Under the pieces are notes generated by a model. It was not told the DNA's origin and searched no databases. It saw nothing but the letters and a program-made list of their open reading frames with translations. A stretch of 64,000 bases of DNA from assembly GCF_024298825.1 (NCBI RefSeq), contig NZ_CP101153.1:806001-870000 (forward strand), written 5' to 3'. Source of the stretch: Haloglomus salinum. GTDB lineage: Archaea; Halobacteriota; Halobacteria; Halobacteriales; Haloarculaceae. The translations under genes were made by a program, and so were the position numbers. This document shows positions 17,725 through 27,986 of this stretch, piece after piece; the stretch's first letter is position 1, and each line of letters starts with the position of its first letter.

Positions 17725-17985
17725 GGTACGAGGCTCACGGACCCGACTGACGAATCTGCGGTCCCTGGCGGACTCGAAGCTGAGCCGAGCAAAGCGAGGC
17801 GAAGGTCGGCAGAGCTTGCTCTGACGGAAGGCGAACGCTCTGCGGGAGCCCGGCCGACGCAAGCACCACAGCGAACGAGCGAAGCGAGTGAGCGAGGAGC
17901 GCAGCGAGGCCTGGCCCCGCAGAGCGCAAGGGCTTCGTAGATGGTTCCGACATCGCTGCTGATGTGAGAGAGCGCGAGGGCTTCG
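17725..17985. repeat. Partial, reversed copy of the intergenic repeat
   Basis: Read on the minus strand this region gives GAAGCCCT(C/T)GCGC twice, then CTCGCTGCGCTCCTCGC, GTGGTGCTTGCGTC and CGAGTCCGCCAGG. Those blocks appear in the same order as in the copy at 2237-2586. It therefore faces the forward copy at 17187-17580. Confidence 0.55.
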
Positions 17986-18011
17986 AGAGGTTGGACGCGC
18001 CAGATTCCGCG

Positions 18012-19634
18012 CTACAGCCACTCCGTGAAGGAGTCGGTCGCCTCGCTCAGTTCGATGTACTCCCACTGCATCGCCTCGACGGCCTCGTGGAAGCTCTCAC
18101 CGTGGTTCATCCCCGCGCGGACGCGGTGTTTCTTCCAGACGCTTGGCGTGATGGCCGTCACCTGGCGGGCTTCGAGCGGCCCGATCCAGCGGTCGACCTC
18201 GCCCTCGGGGAACCCGGCCGCCGACAGCCCGACCCGGGCGACCGAGAGCAGCTCCGCGAGCGCGATATCGGGGTTGTCCGTCCGGTCGCCGTCCTCGGTG
18301 ATCCACGCGAGGTCGGCGCCGGGGCCGTCCGCGACCGCGTTGTAGAACGAGTCGCGGGCGGCCGCCCAGGGCAGTTCCAGGAGCGGGTGGTCCAGTTCGT
18401 CGAGACCGCGGAGCGCGCCAGCCACCATCGCCTGCACGGCGATACAGTCCCGGACCGTCGGCTGGGTCGGAACCGGCCGGAACTCCAGACGAACCGACGC
18501 GTCGTCGTTGCCGTCCGCGGGGCCGGCGGCGGCGACGGGCGTGTCGCCGCCGAACACCGGCCGGACCCAGCGCCAGAAGGTGCCGTGCTTGTGGGCGAAC
18601 TCCGGGAACCGCTCGCGGTAGGGCGCGTCGTCGGGCACGTGCCCGGGGTCGGTGCAGAAGGGCGCGAACGTCTCGTCGGCGACGATGGCGTCGACGGCCG
18701 CCTCGGCGTCGGCCACGTCGTCGGGGACCCGGACCTTCTCGATTCCGGGCGGGTTGATGCTGTCCTCGTACACCGGCACGCGGAGTTCGTGGGGGCCCGA
18801 AAGCACCGCCTCGGCGTCGACCGCCTCGGGGTAGAGGTCCGCCGGGAGGAACGGGCTGTTGGCCGTCAGCGCGACCGCCGGGCCGAGGATACGGGTGGCG
18901 TAGCGCATGTAGCGCCCGATGTCGGCCGCGGCGGGCAGCTGCAGGTGGGGCTGGACGGACGTGGCCAGCGACTCGACGAGGATGGACGGGAAGTGGTGTT
19001 CGGCCCCCGGGAGGTCGATGGGGATGCCGTTGTCCATCCGGCGGAGCGTGTCCGCATCGAGCGCGTGGTAGCGGGCGTCCGTGGCCATGTTCTCGGCGAG
19101 CCAGACGCCGTCGCGCGCCTCGCCGGCCGAGAGGTAGGCGCTCGTGCCCTCCGGCGGCGCGACCGTCCACATCGAGTCCAGCACGGGCCTGACGCGCCCG
19201 TCGACGCCCGCCGCCGCGCCCGCCTCGGCGATGGCCTCGCGGGCGTCCGTGACGGCCGTATCGAGGCGCTCGGCCTGCCGGTCGAGTCCCGCCGGGGAGA
19301 GCACGTCCGGCGGCGTGTTCACCTCGAGGTTGTGCCGGCCGAGTTCCGGCGCGAAGCCGCCCGCCTCGGGCGCGCCCTCGGGTACGTCGTGCAGGCGTGC
19401 CTGCGGGTCGACCGCGTACGCCTCGAGTTCGAGGCCGACGGCGTAGTCGGCGTTGTCGAGGCGGCCGGCCTCGCAGTCGGCCGCGACCTGCGCGGCCTGC
19501 TCGGCCACGCGGTCGTCGAACCGCTCGTAGGTCTCGTCCGCCAGCGCCGCATGCACGGCTGCGACCAGGCTGTCCTCCGCGTCCTCACCGGAACCCGGCC
19601 CGTCCCCGCCCCGGTTCGGCTCGCCTTCGTCCAT
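18012..19634 (-). CDS. Glutamate-cysteine-ligase-like protein, paralogue 1
   Basis: 540 residues from ATG 19634. The ATP-grasp-like GCS2 pattern is visible: GLELEAYAV (E-x-E metal site), RHNLEVNTPP, then HKHGTFWRWVRPV, LEFRPVPTQPTVRD and WAAARDSFYNAV. It is clearly homologous to the gene at 22220-23752. GCS2 enzymes join glutamate to cysteine or a similar amine; haloarchaea use gamma-glutamylcysteine as their main thiol, but this long form may act on another substrate. The first 30 residues are a Gly/Asp/Glu-rich leader. Confidence 0.75.
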   Translation of the reverse strand: MDEGEPNRGGDGPGSGEDAEDSLVAAVHAALADETYERFDDRVAEQAAQVAADCEAGRLDNADYAVGLELEAYAVDPQARLHDVPEGAPEAGGFAPELGRHNLEVNTPPDVLSPAGLDRQAERLDTAVTDAREAIAEAGAAAGVDGRVRPVLDSMWTVAPPEGTSAYLSAGEARDGVWLAENMATDARYHALDADTLRRMDNGIPIDLPGAEHHFPSILVESLATSVQPHLQLPAAADIGRYMRYATRILGPAVALTANSPFLPADLYPEAVDAEAVLSGPHELRVPVYEDSINPPGIEKVRVPDDVADAEAAVDAIVADETFAPFCTDPGHVPDDAPYRERFPEFAHKHGTFWRWVRPVFGGDTPVAAAGPADGNDDASVRLEFRPVPTQPTVRDCIAVQAMVAGALRGLDELDHPLLELPWAAARDSFYNAVADGPGADLAWITEDGDRTDNPDIALAELLSVARVGLSAAGFPEGEVDRWIGPLEARQVTAITPSVWKKHRVRAGMNHGESFHEAVEAMQWEYIELSEATDSFTEWL

Positions 19635-19782
19635 GCCGGGGCCGACGACGCCCTCTCCTAAAGCATCCCCGCCCGTCGCAAGAAGCGGCGTGGCCCGACC
19701 CGCCGCCGGTGTGGCCCCGAGCCCGTCGACCCCCACCCGAGCCGCCACGACTGTTTTTGCGGGCGGGCCCGAAGACCGGGGC

Positions 19783-20757
19783 GTGCAGGACCGGCGCGAG
19801 CAGGTGGTGGCTGCGGTCTGTGAGCGCGTGCTGGCCGCGACGCCCGCGGCCGTCCGCGAGCCACCCACCGGGAACTCGAAGCGGACCGTACTGGTCACGC
19901 TCACCGATGGCCGCGAAGTGGCGGTCCAGTACCGCGCCCGGCAGCGGTCGCTCGCCGCCGAGGCGGCCGTCACGCGCGCCGTCGCGAGGCGAACCGACGT
20001 GCCCGTCGCGCCTGTCCTCGCGGCCGGCGACCTCGCGGACCTCGGCGTCACGTACCTCGTCACCGAGCGGGTCCCCGGCGACGACCTCCACGAGCGATTC
20101 ACCGCGTTGGACACGGCGACGCGCGAACGGCTCGCGCGGACGCTCGGTCGACACCTCGCGGCCGTACACGACGCGTTCGGCTTCGATGCGCCCGGCCGCG
20201 TGACGGCCGACGGGGACGCCCTCGTTGTCCCGGAGCCGCGCCCGGCGGGCGCGTTCTACCGGGAGTACCTCGACCGCGCGCTGGCGGACTGGCCCGACCC
20301 GCTGGCGGCCTTCGAACCCCGCGTCGAGGCGGCGCTCGGCGACCGACTGGACGACCTCCCCGCCGAACCGGTTCGCCTGTTCCCGTGGGACTACCGCCCC
20401 GGGAACGTCATCGTCCGGGGCGACCCACCCGAGGTGGCGGCCGTCCTCGACTGGGGCGAACCGCTCGCAGCCCACCCCGGACTCTCGGCTGCGAAGGCGG
20501 AGTTCACGCTCTGTGACTGGTACGTCCGGGGCGAGGCCGACGTGGCGGCGATCCGCGAGGCGTATCGGGCGGGGTATCGCGAGGTGCGCCCGTTCCCAGG
20601 CGCGTCGTTCGACGCCTTCCGCCTGCTGGGGATGGTCGCCTCCGCGGCCGACTCGCGCGGCGAGGTGACGCGGCCGCGCTACCCCGTCGTGGACGCCGAC
20701 GAGGCCGCCGCGTTCCACCGCGAGCGTCTCACGGCGGTGCTGGAACGGCTGGCCTGA
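19783..20757 (+). CDS. Aminoglycoside-phosphotransferase-fold kinase
   Basis: 324 residues from GTG 19783; upstream codons in frame are Pro/Ser/Thr-rich and unlikely to be coding. The fold is recognised from an N-lobe with REVAVQYRAR (ATP-binding Lys replaced in position by Gln-Tyr-Arg context), VTERVPGDDLHERF, and a C-lobe with FPWDYRPGNVIV (family usually H-x-D-x-x-x-x-N; here W-D-Y-R-P-G-N) and AVLDWGEPLAAHPG (the metal-binding D). A small-molecule kinase or fructosamine-kinase relative is likely. Substrate unknown. The loss of the usual catalytic His is unremarkable in some branches. Confidence 0.7.
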   Translation: MQDRREQVVAAVCERVLAATPAAVREPPTGNSKRTVLVTLTDGREVAVQYRARQRSLAAEAAVTRAVARRTDVPVAPVLAAGDLADLGVTYLVTERVPGDDLHERFTALDTATRERLARTLGRHLAAVHDAFGFDAPGRVTADGDALVVPEPRPAGAFYREYLDRALADWPDPLAAFEPRVEAALGDRLDDLPAEPVRLFPWDYRPGNVIVRGDPPEVAAVLDWGEPLAAHPGLSAAKAEFTLCDWYVRGEADVAAIREAYRAGYREVRPFPGASFDAFRLLGMVASAADSRGEVTRPRYPVVDADEAAAFHRERLTAVLERLA

Positions 20758-20787
20758 GCACGTGCATCGACCGCAGGGTGTCAACGA

Positions 20788-20836
20788 CCCCACCCTATTT
20801 CGCTCACCCGGACGGGTTCGCTCGTTGAGGGTGGGG
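20788..20836 (-). ncRNA. Likely terminal hairpin of a TnpB guide RNA, at the element right end
   Basis: CCCCACCCT (20788-20796) pairs perfectly with AGGGTGGGG (20828-20836), and ACCCG (20806-20810) pairs with CGGGT (20813-20817) inside it. The tnpB stop codon (TGA, 20804-20806) lies inside the hairpin, a geometry known for IS200/IS605-type elements whose 3' end of tnpB also encodes the guide RNA scaffold. On the minus strand, sequence below about 20787 would be guide. Confidence 0.5.
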
Positions 20837-22060
20837 CTTGTCCGTGAACTCGGCCTCGAACCCATCCGGGTGGGCGGTAAATCCGCCACTCGACGTCACC
20901 GTTCCAGACTTCAGGGCAAGTTGACTGTTGCCCGTCCGCCGAGGCGACTGTTGGCCCCGACGGACGTACCGCATCCCGATGTTCTTCGCCGCGTTGTAGT
21001 CCGCATTCGCTTCCGACCCACACTTTACGCACCGGAAGTTGTTTCGGATTGGACGATTCTCATCTGCCGTGAATCCACACTCGGCGCACCGCTTCGACGT
21101 GTACGCCGACCCGACTTGCTTCACTGAGATGCCTTCGGCTTCGGCTTTGTACTCCACCTGCTCGTAGAGTGTTCGGAATGCCCACTTGTGTCCCCACGAC
21201 GCGCCAGTCCGTTCGTGGATGTGGGTCAGGTCCTCGAACGCTATCACGTCGCAGTCGTATCGGAGTGCTTCGTCTACGATGGCGTTCGAGGCTCGGTGGA
21301 GTACATCACGGACGTAGCGAAGTTCACGGCCACTCGACTGTTCCAGCGTTCGGTGGGCGCTTCGCGTCCCAGTCTGTTGGAGTCCGGCACGTACCTTCTC
21401 GAACTCACGGAGGTCGTGGGTTAGTTCCCGTCCACTGAAAAAGGAGGCTGTGCTGGTGACGGCGAGGTTTTCGATACCGAGGTCGACCCCGAGGACCGTT
21501 CCGTCCTCGGCAGTGTTCCGTTCGGTGTCGGTCTTGTGCCGGCGGAAGCCGATATGCAAGAAGAACTCGCCGTCACGGGCGGTGAGCGTACTTTCCGTGA
21601 CATTCCACTTATCGGAGTGGAGGTACTGCCATTGGTAGCCATCGTCGGCGTCGGGAAGAGCAAGCGGACACCGGATGCGGCTCTCTGTGGTGGAGAGCGA
21701 CACGGTATCGTCCTCGAACAGCGTCATGGTCCGAGTGTCGTACGTTACTGTGGGTGCGGTGAAGGTCGGCTTGCTCATCTTCTTGCCGTTCGCCCGGCGT
21801 TCGAGACAGCCGGTGATGGCCTGTGCGGCTTGGTGGGTGGCGAGAATCGCGTGCTGACTCCCGAGGTCGGTGTGTTCGCGCACGTCGTCGTAGGCGAGGG
21901 GCTGTACGTCGCTTTTGGCGTTGCAATTGCCCCACGCCAGGTCGGTGGCGAGTTGGCAACCACGCTTCCACTCGGAGATCGTTTCCTCCAGCAACTCGCG
22001 TTGCTCACCGTCTACCGAGAGGCGAGTGATTGCTGTCCGACGCACGTAGTCCTCTGCCAC
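20804..22060 (-). CDS. tnpB: TnpB, IS200/IS605 (IS1341-type) RNA-guided nuclease
   Basis: 418 residues from GTG 22060. The RuvC-like catalytic acids are present: GVDLGIENLAV (first Asp), IAFEDLTHIHER (Glu) and ANADYNAAKNIG (last Asp). A zinc ribbon CAEC...CVKC lies between the last two. No tnpA is next to it, so it belongs to the solitary, IS1341-type group. TnpB cuts DNA matching its guide and helps the element persist. All catalytic residues look intact, so it could be active. It lies between a kinase gene and a ligase gene. Confidence 0.92.
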   Translation of the reverse strand: MAEDYVRRTAITRLSVDGEQRELLEETISEWKRGCQLATDLAWGNCNAKSDVQPLAYDDVREHTDLGSQHAILATHQAAQAITGCLERRANGKKMSKPTFTAPTVTYDTRTMTLFEDDTVSLSTTESRIRCPLALPDADDGYQWQYLHSDKWNVTESTLTARDGEFFLHIGFRRHKTDTERNTAEDGTVLGVDLGIENLAVTSTASFFSGRELTHDLREFEKVRAGLQQTGTRSAHRTLEQSSGRELRYVRDVLHRASNAIVDEALRYDCDVIAFEDLTHIHERTGASWGHKWAFRTLYEQVEYKAEAEGISVKQVGSAYTSKRCAECGFTADENRPIRNNFRCVKCGSEANADYNAAKNIGMRYVRRGQQSPRRTGNSQLALKSGTVTSSGGFTAHPDGFEAEFTDKPHPQRANPSG

Positions 22061-22083
22061 GGTTTCAATGTAAGATAGTGGCT

Positions 22084-22095
22084 ATTTAAATATAG
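22084..22095 (-). promoter_or_regulatory. TATA-like box of tnpB
   Basis: Read on the minus strand, TATATTTAAATA lies about 24-35 bases before the GTG start at 22060. It is the most AT-rich spot for kilobases and fits a leaderless promoter. Confidence 0.55.
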
Positions 22096-22184
22096 TGTTC
22101 GTGACAGATGTGAACGCGTTCCTCCCCTCTCTACCCGCTCCCTCCGGTCGCTGCTTGAAGAAAGGGATTCCGCGCTACCGCACA

Positions 22185-22190
22185 GTTAAA
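22185..22190 (+). promoter_or_regulatory. TATA-like box of ligase paralogue 2
   Basis: GTTAAA lies 30-35 bases before the ATG at 22220, a normal haloarchaeal spacing. Confidence 0.45.
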
Positions 22191-22219
22191 GCCATCGGGC
22201 AGCCACGCACCACCCAACA

Positions 22220-23752
22220 ATGTCTGGCTCGGAACTCGCCGCGCGGGTGCGTGAGACGCTGGAGGCGGACCGCGAGGAGTTCGCCGCCCGCGTCGAGTCG
22301 GAGGTCGAGGACCTCAAGCGCGAGGTGGAGAAGGGCACCTTCGATAACTCCCAGGCCATCGTCGGGCTGGAGTACGAGTTCTACGCCGTCGACGCGGAGA
22401 CGGACGCGCTCAAGCGCGTCCCCCGGCGGCTGCTGGAGTACATCGGCTTCGAGAAGGAGCTCGGCCTCCACAACGCCGAGATGCAGACCTCGCCCGAACC
22501 CTGCTCGGCGTACGGCCTGCGCGCGACCGAGCGCGAGGTGCAGGCCAAACTCGACGCCGCCCAGGCCGCCTGCGAACCCGAGGGGATGCGCCTCGTCAGC
22601 GACGGGATGTGGACGGTTCCGCCCGTCGGGGAGACGGCCTCCTCCTATCTCGCCGACAGCATCGAGGAGGACGGCGTCGTGCTGGCAACGAACATGAGTG
22701 ACGCGGTGCGCTACCACGCGATGGCCAACACCGGCTTCAAGGAGGACATGGCACTTTCCGCGCCGCACGTCCATCTCGACGCACGGACGGTGATGCCCGA
22801 GAGCCTCATCACCTCCATCCAGCCCCACTACCAGATGAGCCAGGCCGCCGACCTGCCCGAGCGGTTCCGCTACGCGCTGCGCGTGGCGGGCCCGCTGGTG
22901 GCACTCTCGGTCAACAGCCCGTTCTTCCCGCCGGACCTCTACGACACGGGCGACGCCGAGGAGGTGCTGAGCGAGTGCGCGATGGAGAACCGTGTCACCG
23001 TCTTCGAGTCCGTCCTCAACCCGGACGGCGAGGCGAAGGTCGACTTTCCGACGGACGTCGAGGATATTGACGAGGTCGTCGACCGCATCGCGGCCGACCG
23101 CACCGTCGTCCCGATGCTCCAGGAGGAGGCCGGGCGCTTCGACGACCGCTTCGCGCACTTCCGACACAAGCACGGCACCTACTGGCGCTGGGTCCGGCCC
23201 GTCCTCGACGGGCCGTCGCGGGCCGGCGCGAACGCCCGCATCGAGTTCCGGCCGCTTCCCGCCCAGCCGACGGTCCGGGACTCGATGGCGTTCCTCGCCG
23301 TCTTCGCGGGGCTGATGGAGTCGCTGCCCCGGCGCGAGCATCCGCTCCGCTCGCTCCCGTGGGCGGACGCCCGCGACAACTTCTACGCCGCCGTCCAGGA
23401 CGGGCTGGAGGCCGACATGACCTGGATCACGCTGGAGGGGACCGAGACGACCGACACCGACGCACTGTTCGAGGAACTGTTCGACGCGGCCCGCGACGGT
23501 CTCGGACTGCGTGGTCTGAGCGACGACGAGGTCGACCGCTACGTCCGGCCGCTGGAGCGCCGCTGGGAGACAGGCCTCACGCCCGCCCGCTGGAAGTACC
23601 GCGAGGTCGCCCGCCGGGTGAACCACGGCGTCCCACTCGGCCAGGCCATCTGGGGGATGCAGTCCGACTACATCGACTGGCAGGAGGAGACCCTCATCGA
23701 GGGCTGCTTCACGGACTGGTTCGACGACCGGGGCGGCGCGCCCGGAGAGTGA
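22220..23752 (+). CDS. Glutamate-cysteine-ligase-like protein, paralogue 2
   Basis: 510 residues. After a charged helix comes GLEYEFYAVDAETD (E-x-E site, about residue 50), GLHNAEMQTSPEP, VRYHAM, HFRHKHGTYWRWVRPV, IEFRPLPAQPTVRD and WADARDNFYAAV. Each has a counterpart in paralogue 1 at 18012-19634, but the HNAEMQTSP region is closer to what I know of GCS2 enzymes than the HNLEVNTPP of paralogue 1. A gamma-glutamyl ligase reaction is likely. Which of the two makes gamma-glutamylcysteine, if either, cannot be decided here. Confidence 0.75.
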   Translation: MSGSELAARVRETLEADREEFAARVESEVEDLKREVEKGTFDNSQAIVGLEYEFYAVDAETDALKRVPRRLLEYIGFEKELGLHNAEMQTSPEPCSAYGLRATEREVQAKLDAAQAACEPEGMRLVSDGMWTVPPVGETASSYLADSIEEDGVVLATNMSDAVRYHAMANTGFKEDMALSAPHVHLDARTVMPESLITSIQPHYQMSQAADLPERFRYALRVAGPLVALSVNSPFFPPDLYDTGDAEEVLSECAMENRVTVFESVLNPDGEAKVDFPTDVEDIDEVVDRIAADRTVVPMLQEEAGRFDDRFAHFRHKHGTYWRWVRPVLDGPSRAGANARIEFRPLPAQPTVRDSMAFLAVFAGLMESLPRREHPLRSLPWADARDNFYAAVQDGLEADMTWITLEGTETTDTDALFEELFDAARDGLGLRGLSDDEVDRYVRPLERRWETGLTPARWKYREVARRVNHGVPLGQAIWGMQSDYIDWQEETLIEGCFTDWFDDRGGAPGE

Positions 23753-24039
23753 GTCGCCCCCGGTCGCTCGCCGGGCGCTGACCCTGGTGATTTGCCCCGT
23801 ATACCTTTGTAGGGGTAATGATATACCTCAATCATCATGGGGGAGTGGACCCACCGAACTGGGCACCAGTTCGCTCTCGAGAACGAGCGCCGGCGGCTGA
23901 CTAGCAGGAGCGCGACCCGGGCGACACCGGCAGCGCTCCGACACCGTTTCCACACACGGCCGGTAACCGAGCGACCCCGGCACTCCCGGTGGCTCCCGGT
24001 TCGCCCGCGCTCGCGGGGTCGGGGGAGCAGTGGTCCGCG

Positions 24040-26025
<1,986 letters not shown>

Positions 26026-26295
26026 GCACCCGGCCTCGAGTCGGGGAGCCCTGGCTGTGTCCCGCAGGACCCGCTCGTGCTCCACGGACCGGCGCTGCGG
26101 CCTTCATCTCCCCCGGTCATCTATCACTGGTGACTGCAAGCCGTCCGTATCGTCGCCGGCGTCGACTGGCCGGGCGACCACTCCATCCGCTCGTCCTGCC
26201 GGTGACGACGCCGACCTCGGGCCGCGAGTCCGCTCGGCCGGCTCCCACGCGCCAGAACCGGCACGCACTTGCCGCCGCTGCCCGCACGACCGTCC

Positions 26296-26889
26296 ATGTA
26301 CGTCGGACGCCTGCTCGTGGTCGGCCCCGAGACAGCCGCCTACCGCGTCTCCTCGCGCTCGTTCCCGAACCGCCAGGCCACCGTTCGCCAGGACGGCGAG
26401 ACGGTCACCATCGAACCCACCCCGGACGCCCCGTCCAGCGACAACCCCTACATCTCCTACAACTGCCTGCGCGTCGTCGAGACGCCCGCCGGCGAGGCGA
26501 CCGCCATCGGCAACGGGTCGCACGTCGACCCCGTCGCGGAGAAGCTCGGTCTCGGGTACCCGCCCCGTGACGCCCTCGTGACGGCGCTCCACGCGCTCGA
26601 CTTCGAGAAAGACGACTACGACACGCCCCGCATCGCCGGCGTGCTCGGCCCCGATGCGGCCTACATCGGGACCGTCCGCAGCGACGCATTGCTCGTCCGC
26701 GAGGTCGACGAACCGACGCTCGTCGCCACCTACGAGGAGGACGCGCCGACGGCGTTCGAGTTCGACGCCGATGGCGCCGAGACGGCCGCGCGCACCGCCT
26801 ACGACCTCGAGTTCGAGCACGCGGTCTGTGCGGCCGCGGCGACCCGCGACGGCGAGGGGTTCGACGTGGCCGCGTTCACGCCGGAGTAG
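26296..26889 (+). CDS. purO: Archaeal-type IMP cyclohydrolase
   Basis: 197 residues. It closes the ring of FAICAR to give IMP, the last step of purine synthesis. The N-terminus [12 protein letters not shown] and the run [16 protein letters not shown] are typical of the archaeal PurO fold, which is unrelated to the bacterial PurH cyclohydrolase. The ATG at 26296 gives the expected length; the longer upstream frame is not needed. No other purine genes are adjacent. The 270 bases before it hold no gene. Confidence 0.9.
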   Translation: MYVGRLLVVGPETAAYRVSSRSFPNRQATVRQDGETVTIEPTPDAPSSDNPYISYNCLRVVETPAGEATAIGNGSHVDPVAEKLGLGYPPRDALVTALHALDFEKDDYDTPRIAGVLGPDAAYIGTVRSDALLVREVDEPTLVATYEEDAPTAFEFDADGAETAARTAYDLEFEHAVCAAAATRDGEGFDVAAFTPE

Positions 26890-27231
26890 TCGGGTAGATA
26901 GGTATCGCCAGCCATTCTACACGTGGTAGAGCGTTTCGCAGATAGAATCCAGAAGCCCGGGGTCATCTGCCAGCTCTCTCTGCCTCCCTCCGACTCGTTG
27001 CCGGGAGGTACCGGCGCACCCGGCGCCGTACGCCGAGCGTCTGACGTTTCCACTGTTTCATCTGCCGCCCCCCGCTTCGACTCGAACCGGCTCTCCCCGG
27101 GTCGTACAAGTAGCCCCCACCACGTCAGACGTTTCCACTGTTTCGGGTGGAGCCCCTCGCTTCGGGTGGACCCGGGACGGTGGCACACCACACGCCGGAT
27201 TCATGTCGGCGCGGAACGGCCGGTCCGATAG
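26890..27231. other. Gene-free interval with two copies of a 21-base repeat
   Basis: 342 bases between purO and the phosphoesterase. Two direct repeats with the core GACGTTTCCACTGTTTC lie at 27039-27059 and 27124-27144 and differ at one of 21 positions. The second is followed by GGGTGGAGCCCCTCGCTTCG and a further GGGTGGA. No reading frame is convincing. Confidence 0.6.
27039..27144. repeat. 21-base direct repeat pair, origin-box-like
   Basis: Repeats at 27039-27059 and 27124-27144, spaced 85 bases start to start. The TTTCCAC core and nearby G-runs are loosely like the Orc1/Cdc6 origin-recognition boxes of haloarchaea, but there is no orc1/cdc6 gene in the window and no large AT-rich unwinding element. 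Treat as a candidate binding-site pair only. Confidence 0.4.
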
Positions 27232-27969
27232 ATGCGACTGGCCGTCCTCGCGGACGTGCACGCGAACCACCCGGCACTGGAGGCCGTTCTCTCCGACCTT
27301 CCGCCCGTCGACGCGCTGGCCTGTGCGGGCGACATCGTCGGGTACGGCCCCCATCCGGCCGCGTGCGTCGACCGGCTTCGCGAGTGGGACGGCCGCCTGC
27401 TGGCGGTGCAGGGGAACCACGACCGGGCGGTAGCGGCGGGCGCGGACCTGGGCAACGGGATGGCGGGCGCCGGCGTCCGCCACGCCCGGGAGGAACTCGA
27501 CGCTGACGCGCTCGCGTGGCTGGACGGACTCCCTCCGGTCCGGGAGGCGTTCGACGGCCGCCTCCGGGTCGCCCACGGCCATCCCGAGGACCCGGACCGC
27601 TACGTCTACCCGTCGCTGTTCGACGCCTCGCTGCTGGCCGACGAGCGCGTGCTGGTGCTGGGACACACGCACGTCCAGGCGTGCGAACGGTTCGAGCGGC
27701 CCGGGTGGGGTGGCCCGGAGCGGCGGCTGGTGCTGAACCCGGGGAGCGTCGGCCAGCCCCGTGACGGGGGGCGCGCCCACGGAGCGAGCGAGGGGTCGTC
27801 GGAGTCCTCCGACGGCGACCCGGACGCGGCGTACGCGACGCTGGCGCTCGATGACGACCCCGAGGCGACGCTCCATCGAGTGCCGTACGACGTCGAGCGG
27901 ACGGTGCGGGATATCCAGGCGGCCGGACTGCCGGCGGCAGCGGGCGACCGTCTCCGCAAGGGCGTCTGA
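27232..27969 (+). CDS. Metallophosphoesterase, YfcE/MJ0936-like
   Basis: 245 residues. All calcineurin-like motifs are present: DVHANHPALEAVL (D-x-H), GDIVGYGP (GDxxxxG), GNHDRA (GNHD), AHGHP and GHTHVQA (GHxH). The enzyme should cleave phosphodiester or phosphomonoester bonds with two metal ions. An acidic, low-complexity insert (GRAHGASEGSSESSDGDPDA) lies just before the last strands. Substrate not deducible. It is followed 17 bases later by the histidine kinase on the same strand. Confidence 0.85.
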   Translation: MRLAVLADVHANHPALEAVLSDLPPVDALACAGDIVGYGPHPAACVDRLREWDGRLLAVQGNHDRAVAAGADLGNGMAGAGVRHAREELDADALAWLDGLPPVREAFDGRLRVAHGHPEDPDRYVYPSLFDASLLADERVLVLGHTHVQACERFERPGWGGPERRLVLNPGSVGQPRDGGRAHGASEGSSESSDGDPDAAYATLALDDDPEATLHRVPYDVERTVRDIQAAGLPAAAGDRLRKGV

Positions 27970-27986
27970 GCGCGCCCGATGGACGT

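Larger units (their letters stand above)
17023..18011. other. Gene-free kilobase of opposed repeats and hairpins
   Basis: No haloarchaeal-type protein is encoded in this 989-base interval; the many open frames are basic and low in Asp/Glu, as expected of GC-rich non-coding DNA. It carries one forward repeat copy (17187-17580), one partial reversed copy (about 17725-17985) and a hairpin cluster between them. The first 160 bases are AT-rich and presumably hold the NOG1 promoter. Confidence 0.6.

Noticed and set aside
17560-18066. Open frame across the reversed repeat near 17.8 kb
   Set aside because: Basic, serine/arginine-rich and not acidic; it runs over repeat sequence.
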